Assembly (NCBI GenBank): GCA_017543165.1
Contig: JAFYGL010000520.1
Location: 1 to 6,435, forward strand
Length of the DNA: 6,435 bases
Source of the DNA: Victivallales bacterium
GTDB taxonomy: Bacteria > Verrucomicrobiota > Lentisphaeria > Oligosphaerales > Oligosphaeraceae
Direction of reading: 5' to 3'
Part shown: in pieces, positions 1 to 5,675 of the stretch
Position numbering within the stretch: position 1 is the stretch's first letter
How the letters are laid out: every line of letters begins with the position of its first letter
Program-made: the position numbers and the translations under genes
The notes under the pieces: generated by a model
Database searches by the model: none
Told to the model about the DNA's origin: nothing
Seen by the model: the letters and a program-made list of their open reading frames with translations, nothing else

Positions 1-268
1 CCATGGAGCGAAGAACCCAAAGAATGATGTCAAACACCAAAATGCCAATCAGAATGCCATCTGTACTAGTAAGACTATCTTCGCTCGATGCCAAAAAGGA
101 AATCACCAGCAGCAGTGCTGGAACTGCGGTAATGAACCACAGCAGCCTGAATGCGAATGTCTTTTTTGGCTTTCCTGGCTTGCTCGTCTGCGGGCCGCCA
201 ACTAGCAGCCACTTAAGCGCATAGCCAATGATACCACCACTTTGTTCACAATCCTTAAGGACACCCAT
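1..268 (-). CDS. Hypothetical membrane protein, 3' end cut by window edge
   Basis: The first 89 residues are visible; the gene continues past base 1. It begins MGVLKDCEQSGGIIGYALKW. A basic linker rich in Lys and Pro lies at about residues 27-37. Two hydrophobic stretches follow, about residues 38-60 and 71-86, which look like two transmembrane helices joined by a short acidic/Ser-Thr loop (SSEDSLTSTDG). The start at 268 is supported by an AAGGAG ribosome site eight bases upstream. It is the third gene of a run with the 285-aa and 70-aa cysteine-rich genes, 47 bases after the former, so co-transcription is likely. I do not recognise the family. A membrane location is inferred from hydrophobicity only, and the function is unknown. 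The missing C-terminus could hold a further domain. Confidence 0.82.
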   Translation of the reverse strand, partial: MGVLKDCEQSGGIIGYALKWLLVGGPQTSKPGKPKKTFAFRLLWFITAVPALLLVISFLASSEDSLTSTDGILIGILVFDIILWVLRSM

Positions 269-276
269 TGCAATTA

Positions 277-282
277 CTCCTT
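277..282 (-). promoter_or_regulatory. Ribosome binding site AAGGAG
   Basis: Reads AAGGAG on the minus strand, eight bases before the ATG at 268. It supports the start of the truncated membrane-protein gene, which is otherwise easy to miss because it runs off the window. Confidence 0.8.
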
Positions 283-315
283 ACTTTTGTTTTTGTTTCT
301 CAACTTATCCTGCTA

Positions 316-1173
316 TTATTCTCCAAGAGAACCTAACACAGCCAGTGCTATGAGGACAATAAAAATTGCAAGCAACCAAAAGAATATCTTCATTAGTATC
401 TTTTTAGATTGTTGTTTTTTTACTTCTGCCTGCCGTTTTTTTACTTCTGCCTGTGCCAAGGATCTGCCAATCTGCATTGTCCTCAATGTACTCCAATCAA
501 TAAAGTCATTGGCTGAATAACCAAAGGCTTCAAAACAAAAGAAAAATAGCCATCTATCGTCCTTAGCTATTGAGCCAAAATAAAAATCATACGTCGTTCT
601 CCGTATTTCATTTAAATTGAAAGTCCCATAATAGGTCTTAAAAAAACGCAATAATTCCTGTTTTCCCTCTTCAGGTAATTCGGATTTCATTATACTTTTT
701 TCAATATCATCCGTACCCTTTTTAGAGTTGTATTTTTTCTCACGCTCAAGTCTATCATTTTCACAAAAACGTAGTGTGTATGATAAACTCAATTCTTTCT
801 TATTGTTTAAATAATAATCTTTGCATCTTTTATAGAATTTTGCAATATCCAAGTCATCACCGAATGAAGTATCCTTGTTACTGAACATATAGTCATCTAA
901 AATATCATCTTTTAATACTGGACGTGGCAAGTAAATATCCTGACTGTAATGTTGTTGATGACAATTTTTACAATCCTTTTTTTCATTGTTTTTTATATTT
1001 CTTTCTCCACATTTTTCCCATGCTGTTTTCAAAAAATTATACCACTTGATAAAATCCTGGCGACATTTATCATCGCAAAATCTTATAGTTCTATCAGGGC
1101 ATTTTATTGTGATGCAATCGCCATCTTCACAATGCTCCCCGCAATATCCGCACCTACTTTCGTCAATCTTCAT
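316..1173 (-). CDS. Cysteine-cluster, C-tail-anchored membrane protein (hypothetical)
   Basis: 285 aa. The N-terminus carries a zinc-finger-like cysteine cluster: C8xxC11, C15, C20, C25, then FC33xxxC37 followed by F41, and a further C68xxC71. The CxxC ... FCxxxCxxxF arrangement recalls treble-clef folds of the TRASH/FCS/MYND type, but no exact family is recognised. The middle (about 80-235) is charged, aromatic-rich and probably helical. Residues 239-258 are Lys/Gln/Ala-rich with a duplicated heptad (QAEVKK twice). Residues 260-281 form one strongly hydrophobic helix just before the C-terminus, so the protein is probably tail-anchored with most of it in the cytoplasm. The gene is clearly more AT-rich than its neighbours, hinting at separate acquisition. 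No strong Shine-Dalgarno precedes the ATG (only an A-rich AAAGAAAA tract). It lies 48 bases after the 70-aa zinc protein gene and 47 before the next, suggesting one operon. Function unknown. Confidence 0.85.
   Translation of the reverse strand: MKIDESRCGYCGEHCEDGDCITIKCPDRTIRFCDDKCRQDFIKWYNFLKTAWEKCGERNIKNNEKKDCKNCHQQHYSQDIYLPRPVLKDDILDDYMFSNKDTSFGDDLDIAKFYKRCKDYYLNNKKELSLSYTLRFCENDRLEREKKYNSKKGTDDIEKSIMKSELPEEGKQELLRFFKTYYGTFNLNEIRRTTYDFYFGSIAKDDRWLFFFCFEAFGYSANDFIDWSTLRTMQIGRSLAQAEVKKRQAEVKKQQSKKILMKIFFWLLAIFIVLIALAVLGSLGE
414..455 (-). repeat. 21-bp tandem duplication inside the 285-aa gene
   Basis: Bases 414-434 and 435-455 are adjacent copies that match at 19 of 21 positions. Each begins with G and a run of seven T (plus strand). 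The duplication is in frame and yields two consecutive seven-residue units (QAEVKKR, QAEVKKQ) just before the membrane helix. This is a heptad, so adding or losing a copy would lengthen or shorten a helix without breaking the frame. Confidence 0.9.
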
Positions 1174-1221
1174 TTTTCTTTATTTTTGTTGAAGTGTATT
1201 CTATGTTCTTATTCAAAAAAA

Positions 1222-1434
1222 TCAGTTTATGCCTGGCAGATTGCCATGCAGGTCATCAGTCGTAAAAACTACATGATAACTCTCGCTATGGCAGATAGGG
1301 CATCCGCTATGGCGCTCTGTTTTGCCACGTTCGTAACACGCATTGCAATACAACTTGCCACAATCGTCACATTGTTTCAGACCGCCTATTGTATCAGCTC
1401 CACAATTCGGGCAACGTTCAATGCTTCTTGCCAT
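1222..1434 (-). CDS. Small eight-cysteine zinc-binding protein (RING-like or double zinc ribbon)
   Basis: 70 aa, starting MARSIERCPNCG. It contains four CxxC pairs: C8/C11, C22/C25, C30/C33 and C45/C48, the last as CPIC. The spacing (10, 4 and 11 residues between pairs) would bind two zinc ions, either as two zinc ribbons or as a RING/FYVE-like cross-brace; CPxC as the last pair is typical of RING fingers. An in-frame ATG at 1464 would add ten residues but has no ribosome site. The ATG at 1434 has GAGGAG six bases upstream, so I choose it. No membrane segment or signal peptide is visible, so it is probably cytoplasmic. It heads a run of three genes in which the next one also has an N-terminal cysteine cluster. 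A shared role in zinc- or protein-mediated assembly at the membrane is a guess. Confidence 0.85.
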   Translation of the reverse strand: MARSIERCPNCGADTIGGLKQCDDCGKLYCNACYERGKTERHSGCPICHSESYHVVFTTDDLHGNLPGIN

Positions 1435-1440
1435 GATTGT

Positions 1441-1446
1441 CTCCTC
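1441..1446 (-). promoter_or_regulatory. Ribosome binding site GAGGAG deciding the start at 1434
   Basis: GAGGAG on the minus strand, six bases before the ATG at 1434. The in-frame ATG at 1464 has nothing comparable upstream, so this site decides in favour of the 70-residue form. Confidence 0.82.
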
Positions 1447-1576
1447 TATAGTTTGGGTGAACATTCTAAACAGCAGAAGAAAAATGACATTATTATTCTT
1501 CCACTTTTAGAATCGCTATATATCGAGTTTTGTAACACTTCAGCACAGTTTTTTTCCACAGCAGTCCCATAACTTT

Positions 1577-1756
1577 TTGATATTGGCATGCCACCGACAT
1601 TGCGTATCTACCCGCGGCTGTCGCCGCAGGCACCAGGCCAAGGGGAAAACAAGAAAGACCGCCAATACACTCCAGAAGGGAAGGCAAGCAAGAGGGGCTG
1701 GGGCCGCGGCGAAAGCCGCGGGCAGATGTGCCATTTCAATGGCATGCCAATATCAA
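1577..1756. repeat. 51-bp imperfect inverted repeat around a 78-bp spacer (REP/MITE-like element)
   Basis: Bases 1577-1627 and the reverse complement of 1706-1756 align without gaps at 43 of 51 positions. The outermost 17 bases are perfect (begins TTGATATTGGCATGCCA), and CCCGCGGCT and TCGCCGC blocks are perfect near the inner end. The arms are symmetrical and each can also fold into its own GC-rich hairpin, as in paired REP (BIME-like) elements. There is no transposase in the window. Differences between the arms (eight mismatches) indicate an older or independently drifting pair. Short frames across it (for example minus 1540-1734) appear to be by-products of the repeat rather than genes. Confidence 0.8.
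1704..1721. repeat. Perfect 7-bp GC hairpin with GAAA tetraloop
   Basis: On the plus strand CCGCGGC, GAAA, GCCGCGG: a perfect seven-base stem closed by a GNRA tetraloop, so very stable as RNA. It lies in the inner part of the right arm of the inverted repeat; the left arm holds a weaker version (GCGGC, TGTC, GCCGC). No T-run follows on either strand, so it is not a standard intrinsic terminator. Confidence 0.75.
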
Positions 1757-1789
1757 CCAATCAACCATTGCTAACTTTACAAAATAGTG

Positions 1790-1844
1790 TGTTTGAAAGC
1801 GATTTTGAGTTAGAGGCACCCATTGTTTGAAAAAAGCGATTTTG
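1790..1844. repeat. Two direct copies of a TGTTTGAAA-GCGATTTTG motif
   Basis: Bases 1790-1807 and 1824-1844 share TGTTTGAAA followed by GCGATTTTG; the second copy has three extra A between the halves. A third GATTTTG occurs at 1848-1854. They lie between the inverted-repeat element and the palindrome cluster. They may be protein-binding sites or decayed repeat units. Confidence 0.5.
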
Positions 1845-1917
1845 TCAGATTTTGCATCTATATAATTCCTACAGAAAATACAAATGCGTTATGGGATATC
1901 TGTGGATTTTTTCAAAC
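1825..1917. repeat. 11-bp perfect inverted repeat GTTTGAAAAAA / TTTTTTCAAAC
   Basis: GTTTGAAAAAA at 1825-1835 is the exact reverse complement of TTTTTTCAAAC at 1907-1917, with 71 bases between. The AT-rich content reduces its statistical weight. It could be paired binding sites or the ends of a short degraded element. Confidence 0.4.
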
Positions 1918-1926
1918 TGTGCAATT

Positions 1927-1960
1927 GCGGTGGTAGCCAGCGCGCTGGAGCGGTGGTAGC
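1927..1960. repeat. 12-bp palindrome between two 11-bp direct repeats
   Basis: GCGGTGGTAGC occurs at 1927-1937 and again at 1950-1960. Between them is the perfect palindrome CCAGCGCGCTGG (1937-1948). An eight-base palindrome GCAATTGC (1921-1928) overlaps the left end. The arrangement resembles a dimeric protein-binding site or recombination core rather than coding sequence. No gene uses it obviously; the nearest starts are about 500 bases away. Confidence 0.65.
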
Positions 1961-2179
1961 AGGTTCGTCTCGACCTTGAAATACCTGCCAATCCAAAGAC
2001 TGCAAATTAGACTACAGTACAGGATAGCCCACAAGGCCAGGGACGCTAATACTCCTAACTTAAGAATTTACACAACAGGATGTGCCTTTTCGCTAGTTGT
2101 CGCTACTACGGACTGTTGCAAAGCGCGCAACTGGCGCAGATTTTCATAAATAAGGAATATTATCGAGGACGAGCGGGAG

Positions 2180-2207
2180 AAAATCAAAAAAGGAAGTCCC
2201 GCTTCCT
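2180..2207 (-). terminator. Intrinsic terminator of the kinase gene
   Basis: On the minus strand AGGAAG, loop CGGGA, CTTCCT forms a six-base stem (2191-2207), immediately followed by a T-rich tail (TTTTTGATTT). It begins about 30 bases after the kinase stop codon, as expected for the end of the signalling operon. An overlapping seven-base inverted repeat, TCCCGCT at 2197-2203 with AGCGGGA at 2172-2178, could compete with it. Confidence 0.75.
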
Positions 2208-2237
2208 GATGCAAGACGCTATGGCCATGCACATTGT

Positions 2238-5024
2238 TTACGGGAATTCCAGCAGCATCATCTCTGTTTCGCGGGAGCTCATAAGCTTGCCGCCGTAAAT
2301 CACTAGAACGGGAATGACGTGCTTGTACGTCATGAGAAAGCGTCCCTGCACAGGCTCAAGCATGGGATCCTTGTCGCCAGGGAATACAGGTGAATTGTCC
2401 AGCCAAAGCCATTTCCTGCCAGGCTTTGTGGCTCCGATTGTGACTGGGCATTCAATACCAAGGTCATTTATGCGGGCGATGACCTGCGCCCTGAGTTGCT
2501 CGTCCGCAAGTATTGCTGGCTGTGCGCCGAAGATGCTGCAATACGCCTGGGCCGCATATCCAGCCAAAGTACCGCTGAGCAGCGTGAATGTCCTGCCCTG
2601 TATGGTGAATTGCGCCTTGACGCCAGGCACGGTGCCGTTCCTTATGCCTTCCGTCCTGCGCTGCCAAGCCTCCTCGCTTTTCCACTCAAAAAGCAAAGTC
2701 GGCAATGTGAAATCGGGCTTGCAGCTTCTGAACTTGCCATTCCATAGGCAAAGTGCGCTGGAACCATCGTTCTTCGGCTTTGGAAGGTCTGGTAATTCCA
2801 GTGGCAAGCCATCGGAAAAACGCAGCCACTTGCCATTTTCGTTATGCGCACCCAGAAAGAAAGGCCAGCCATTGAAGATTTTCAGAGCCTTTTGCACCTG
2901 AGTCATTTCATCCATTGAGGCGGGTTCGTACAACTGCGCCCCCAGCGAGGAGGCAAGATTTCGCGCCTCATGATGCTTGCTGGCGGCACAATAAGTGCTC
3001 ATGGCGGCATAATGGCGGCCATTGACAGTGGCAGTCCGCACTTCCACAGGCGGCATTGCCAATTGCTTCTTGAAAAAGTCCTCTGGCGTAGGTGCCAACA
3101 CCACCCTGAAGCCAGTGCCAGGGAGCCTTATCACGTCCCTGCCCACGGCTGAACGCCGCACGACGCCAGTCTTGCCGCCTGTCAGCACATTCGCTCCGCG
3201 AACCACGACTTCAGGCGTATCCACGGAACTGCCAGCAAGTGTCAATTCCGCGCAGTTGCCGTCCATGTCATAGATGCCAAGGACATTTTGCGTGCCTTCA
3301 TACACGGAATGTATTGCCTTTGGCACGGGACGCTCGTCAGGCGGCAAGCCTCCCCAGCCGCCCACTGCGGCATATTCCCATTCCAACTCAGTAGGGGGCC
3401 GCAGCGCATAGCCGTTTGGAAGACTGTATGAATTGCGCCAATGCTCCGTCCATGCCTGGCAAAGGTGGATTATCTCATACCAATTGAGCTGTGTACATGG
3501 CATGCTTTGTCCTTCTCCCGAACCATAGTCCAACCCCAGACTCATGTTGCATATCTCGTAGCTGATCTCCTTGTCGAATACCCAGTATGGGTATTCGATT
3601 GTATTCACTTTTGTTTCATTTTTTAGCAACTGAGGGGTAGCAGAGGCAAATTTGCCAGGTGGAAGAAATACCATGCGGAATTGCATATCGGTGATATGGA
3701 ATGGATTCCTGAAATCCAGGCCCAAGCAAGGAGAATGCTCGACTGAAAGTTCCCTTGCGTTTTTCCTCGCGGTGTCGCCCAGCCTTTTTTGAGCATCTTG
3801 GTCCAGTCCCGCCTTGCCCAGTGGAGATGACAAAAATCCCAGCATGCTGGCCACGGAATTGAAGTCCTTTTCCTGAGGCGGCACTGCCTTTTCCGCCATT
3901 TGCCGCAATTGCGCCTCAATATTGTCAAGTTTGCTGTTGAATGCCTTGCGCCGCCCGCCTTCCAGATACTTTTCCGCCTGCTGGAACTGCTTCTTGATAT
4001 TCCCATACTGCTCATTGGAGAGCTGCAATTCCAGCCCCTGCAGCAGCTTCTGCATCCTTTCGCTCCTGGCTGTTGCATTTGCTTTGGCTTCCGCATTTGC
4101 CCGCCTTATATAAGCCAGACCGTATGCCGCGCCATATCCAGCCATTGCGACGCAGACCAGCAATGCCAGAGCCATTGCAAGCACGGCGTTTCTGTATCGC
4201 CTGGAAAGCGCCATTTTGGTAAGGAACTGCCGCCATCGTGATGCGTCCGCATTGCGTTCTGGAGACATCAGCTCCAGGCATTCGTTGCAGCTTCCAGCCC
4301 GCATTTCAGGATTGCGGTTGCATATCCTGGAGAGCGGCAGCACTATGCGGTACAATGTGTCTGCGGACAGGTCGGCGGGATAGTGGGGATATGCGTCTGG
4401 CTCCTCGCCAGTCACCGTGCAGTAGAATGTCTTGCCCAGGGCATAGATGTCGCCAACAGGCGTCTTTGGCTGCTTGGCGGTGAGGAATTCTGGCGGGATG
4501 AAGCCCAGGGAGCCCGCCACGGAAAGGGTTCTGGAATAGTCGTTCAGCAGGTCGGGGTCGCCAAGTTTCACCTTGCCGTGCACATAGAAGATGTTGGCTG
4601 GCTTTATGTCCCTGTGCACCAGTCCCAGTTTGTGCAGTGCGGCCATACCTTCAAGGAGTTGCCTGTATATGCTGAGTGCCTCGTCCAGCTCCAGCCTGCC
4701 CTTGCGCTGCAGCCTCAGCGCCAGTGTGTCGGCAATGTATTTGCCCTTTTCATCGGAGGCATTGTCTGCGGCCTCCATAAGATAGAAGAGATGCCCATCC
4801 TCAATGCCAAAATGCAGGATTTTCACAAGAATGCCAGTTGAGGCGGGCAGTTCGGCATAGCGGCGCAATGCCTCCAGTACCTTCTCGTCTGGGGACACGG
4901 CATGGAACACCTTCAGTGCAACCCTCCTGCCCAAAGCGTCCTCCGCCAGATATACTGTGCCGTATGCGCCAGTGCCGCACACGCAGATTATGCGGCATCC
5001 TGCAAATATGTCGCCAGCCTGCAT
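2238..5024 (-). CDS. Transmembrane Ser/Thr kinase with FGE/SUMF1-like and two C-type-lectin-like domains
   Basis: 928 aa. Residues 1 to about 235 are a Hanks-type kinase: glycine loop GTGAYGTV (17-24), lysine K38 in VALK, HRDIKPAN (137-144), PPE (177-179) and D192 of the F helix. The Mg-binding segment reads D156-P-D instead of DFG. A membrane helix lies at about 279-305, then a probable coiled coil (308-378). An FGE/SUMF1-like domain spans about 440-645 (RPPTELEWEYAA, NVLGIYDMDGN, GTGFRVV), but the two cysteines FGE needs before GFR are absent, so it is probably a binding rather than formylglycine-forming domain. Two related C-type-lectin-like domains follow (about 662-781 and 803-928), sharing GR-H/T-F/Y, SxxGAQ and KWLxxxD/N patterns. 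By family logic the kinase is cytoplasmic and the rest outside the membrane. ATG directly follows the sigma-factor stop (TAAATG), implying coupled translation. A receptor kinase acting with the sigma factors is inferred. Confidence 0.95.
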   Translation of the reverse strand: MQAGDIFAGCRIICVCGTGAYGTVYLAEDALGRRVALKVFHAVSPDEKVLEALRRYAELPASTGILVKILHFGIEDGHLFYLMEAADNASDEKGKYIADTLALRLQRKGRLELDEALSIYRQLLEGMAALHKLGLVHRDIKPANIFYVHGKVKLGDPDLLNDYSRTLSVAGSLGFIPPEFLTAKQPKTPVGDIYALGKTFYCTVTGEEPDAYPHYPADLSADTLYRIVLPLSRICNRNPEMRAGSCNECLELMSPERNADASRWRQFLTKMALSRRYRNAVLAMALALLVCVAMAGYGAAYGLAYIRRANAEAKANATARSERMQKLLQGLELQLSNEQYGNIKKQFQQAEKYLEGGRRKAFNSKLDNIEAQLRQMAEKAVPPQEKDFNSVASMLGFLSSPLGKAGLDQDAQKRLGDTARKNARELSVEHSPCLGLDFRNPFHITDMQFRMVFLPPGKFASATPQLLKNETKVNTIEYPYWVFDKEISYEICNMSLGLDYGSGEGQSMPCTQLNWYEIIHLCQAWTEHWRNSYSLPNGYALRPPTELEWEYAAVGGWGGLPPDERPVPKAIHSVYEGTQNVLGIYDMDGNCAELTLAGSSVDTPEVVVRGANVLTGGKTGVVRRSAVGRDVIRLPGTGFRVVLAPTPEDFFKKQLAMPPVEVRTATVNGRHYAAMSTYCAASKHHEARNLASSLGAQLYEPASMDEMTQVQKALKIFNGWPFFLGAHNENGKWLRFSDGLPLELPDLPKPKNDGSSALCLWNGKFRSCKPDFTLPTLLFEWKSEEAWQRRTEGIRNGTVPGVKAQFTIQGRTFTLLSGTLAGYAAQAYCSIFGAQPAILADEQLRAQVIARINDLGIECPVTIGATKPGRKWLWLDNSPVFPGDKDPMLEPVQGRFLMTYKHVIPVLVIYGGKLMSSRETEMMLLEFP

Positions 5025-5597
5025 TTATTCCTCATCCCTTTTCAGCCTCTCCACAATCCCCTTCATTTCCTTCAGGCAGCGGGATTTGGCAAGATATATC
5101 TGGTTTACGCTCATTTGCAGAATATGCGCGACTACTTCAGGAGGGCGGTCTTGCAATGCGTACATCTCATACGCCACGTACTGCCTCTCATCGACTGCCT
5201 CCTTCAGTTCCTCCAGCGCCATATTGAAGATGATCTTCTCGTATTCCTCGTCAAGCATTTTCTGGATGCAGTCCTCGTCTGGTATCTGTTCCATTTCGGC
5301 GCCGCTGAGCTTGCTTTCCAGCCGCCTGTGTAGTATGTCCAAGGCCTTGTGGCGGATTATGCCCTGGAGGTATGACCTGAAACTGCCCAGGGTTCTGCTG
5401 TATTTGGGGCTGGGGGCCTCCTTCATCACGGCAAGCATGACCTCCTGGCGCAAGTCCTGCTTCTCGTCAGCTTGCAGCCCGAAAAGTCCGCCGCAGAACA
5501 GTATCAGAGGCGAATAGAAATCCCAGAAGCGCTTCCATGACGCCTCGTCCCCTGCGTGTATGCCCCGCAGCAATGATGCCCTAGTCGTATATGCCAT
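5025..5597 (-). CDS. ECF-type RNA polymerase sigma factor (second of pair)
   Basis: 190 aa, the usual ECF length. Residues about 23-95 match sigma region 2: the DLRQEV helix at 48-53 and the GSFRSYLQGIIRHKALDIL stretch at 71-89 that contacts the -10 element. Residues about 122-185 match region 4, ending in a helix-turn-helix with MSVNQIYLAKSRCLKEM (162-178) that would read the -35 element. The N-terminal TRASLLRGIHAGDEASW and this region-4 style are common in planctomycete/lentisphaere sigma factors. There is no membrane segment or extra C-terminal domain. No anti-sigma gene is seen; a membrane kinase follows immediately, so control by phosphorylation or kinase-linked sensing is plausible but unproven. 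No good Shine-Dalgarno lies before the ATG at 5597. The gap from the upstream sigma gene is 78 bases and could hold a weak promoter. Confidence 0.93.
   Translation of the reverse strand: MAYTTRASLLRGIHAGDEASWKRFWDFYSPLILFCGGLFGLQADEKQDLRQEVMLAVMKEAPSPKYSRTLGSFRSYLQGIIRHKALDILHRRLESKLSGAEMEQIPDEDCIQKMLDEEYEKIIFNMALEELKEAVDERQYVAYEMYALQDRPPEVVAHILQMSVNQIYLAKSRCLKEMKGIVERLKRDEE
5028..5033 (-). promoter_or_regulatory. Ribosome site inside the sigma-factor 3' end (GAGGAA before TAAATG)
   Basis: The last codons of the second sigma factor (GAG GAA) double as a Shine-Dalgarno for the kinase; a second candidate, AAGGGA, lies ten bases upstream of the kinase ATG. The sigma stop TAA and the kinase ATG are directly adjacent. 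A ribosome finishing the sigma factor is therefore placed to start the kinase, giving coupled production. Confidence 0.7.
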
Positions 5598-5630
5598 AAA
5601 GATAAACAGCCCGTGTTCAATTCATGGCAT

Positions 5631-5658
5631 AATGTATTTCCTAGTCGGCAGTTGTAAA
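5631..5658 (-). promoter_or_regulatory. Weak candidate promoter between the two sigma genes
   Basis: Minus strand TTTACA (5653-5658), 16 bases, TACATT (5631-5636), resembling -35/-10 boxes with five and four of six consensus matches. It lies in the 78-base gap and would allow the second sigma factor and kinase to be transcribed without the first. The match is weak and may be chance. Confidence 0.25.
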
Positions 5659-5675
5659 ATTGCATGACAATGTTT

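Larger units (their letters stand above)
1543..1922. repeat. Possible outer inverted repeat enclosing the repeat element
   Basis: GCACAGTTT at 1543-1551 is the reverse complement of AAACTGTGC at 1914-1922. TCCACA at 1555-1560 is the reverse complement of TGTGGA at 1901-1906. The two pairings are in the correct nested order, separated by T-rich unpaired bases. They enclose the better inverted repeat at 1577-1756. A nine-base match alone could arise by chance in a region this size; the collinear six-base match makes it more credible. No target-site duplication is obvious at the ends. Confidence 0.35.
1435..2237. other. Repeat-rich intergenic region without a convincing gene
   Basis: About 800 bases separate the signalling operon from the zinc-finger cassette. 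Short open frames here lack ribosome sites and recognisable domains, and several are produced by the inverted repeat itself (MACQYQ/VACQYQ appears in frames on both strands). The region holds the repeats listed separately and the kinase-gene terminator. The promoter of the zinc-finger cassette must lie near 1447-1560. A TATATA (minus strand) at about 1517-1523 could be a -10 box, but no good -35 accompanies it, so I do not call a promoter. No tRNA or known riboswitch was recognised. Confidence 0.7.

Noticed and set aside
949..1572. Plus-strand 207-residue open frame
   Set aside because: Antisense to the two zinc-finger genes, which have cysteine motifs and, for the smaller one, a strong ribosome site; its composition looks like the complement of Lys-rich coding sequence.
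1540..1734. Minus-strand 64-residue hydrophobic reading frame (begins MAHLPAAF)
   Set aside because: It lies almost entirely within the inverted repeat element, has no ribosome site, and a similar peptide pattern appears on the opposite strand because of the palindromic structure.
1577..1960. CRISPR array
   Set aside because: The repeats are inverted or only two-copy and irregularly spaced, with no cas genes.
1927..1980. tRNA-like appearance (GGTGGTAGC and GGTTCG motifs)
   Set aside because: No acceptor stem or anticodon arm can be drawn, and the TTCG is not followed by the expected A/T-loop pattern.
2115..2131. Hairpin GTTGC-AAAGCGC-GCAAC
   Set aside because: Only a five-base stem with no T-run, too weak to call a terminator or RNA element.
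2080..2298. Plus-strand 72-residue open frame
   Set aside because: It crosses the kinase terminator and runs into the kinase 3' end, and its sequence shows no domain.
2314..2901. Plus-strand 195-residue open frame
   Set aside because: Antisense shadow inside the lectin-like part of the kinase gene, with no recognisable domain.
2241..3041. Diversity-generating retroelement target (lectin-like C-terminus)
   Set aside because: No reverse transcriptase, template repeat or AAC-rich variable region is present in the window.
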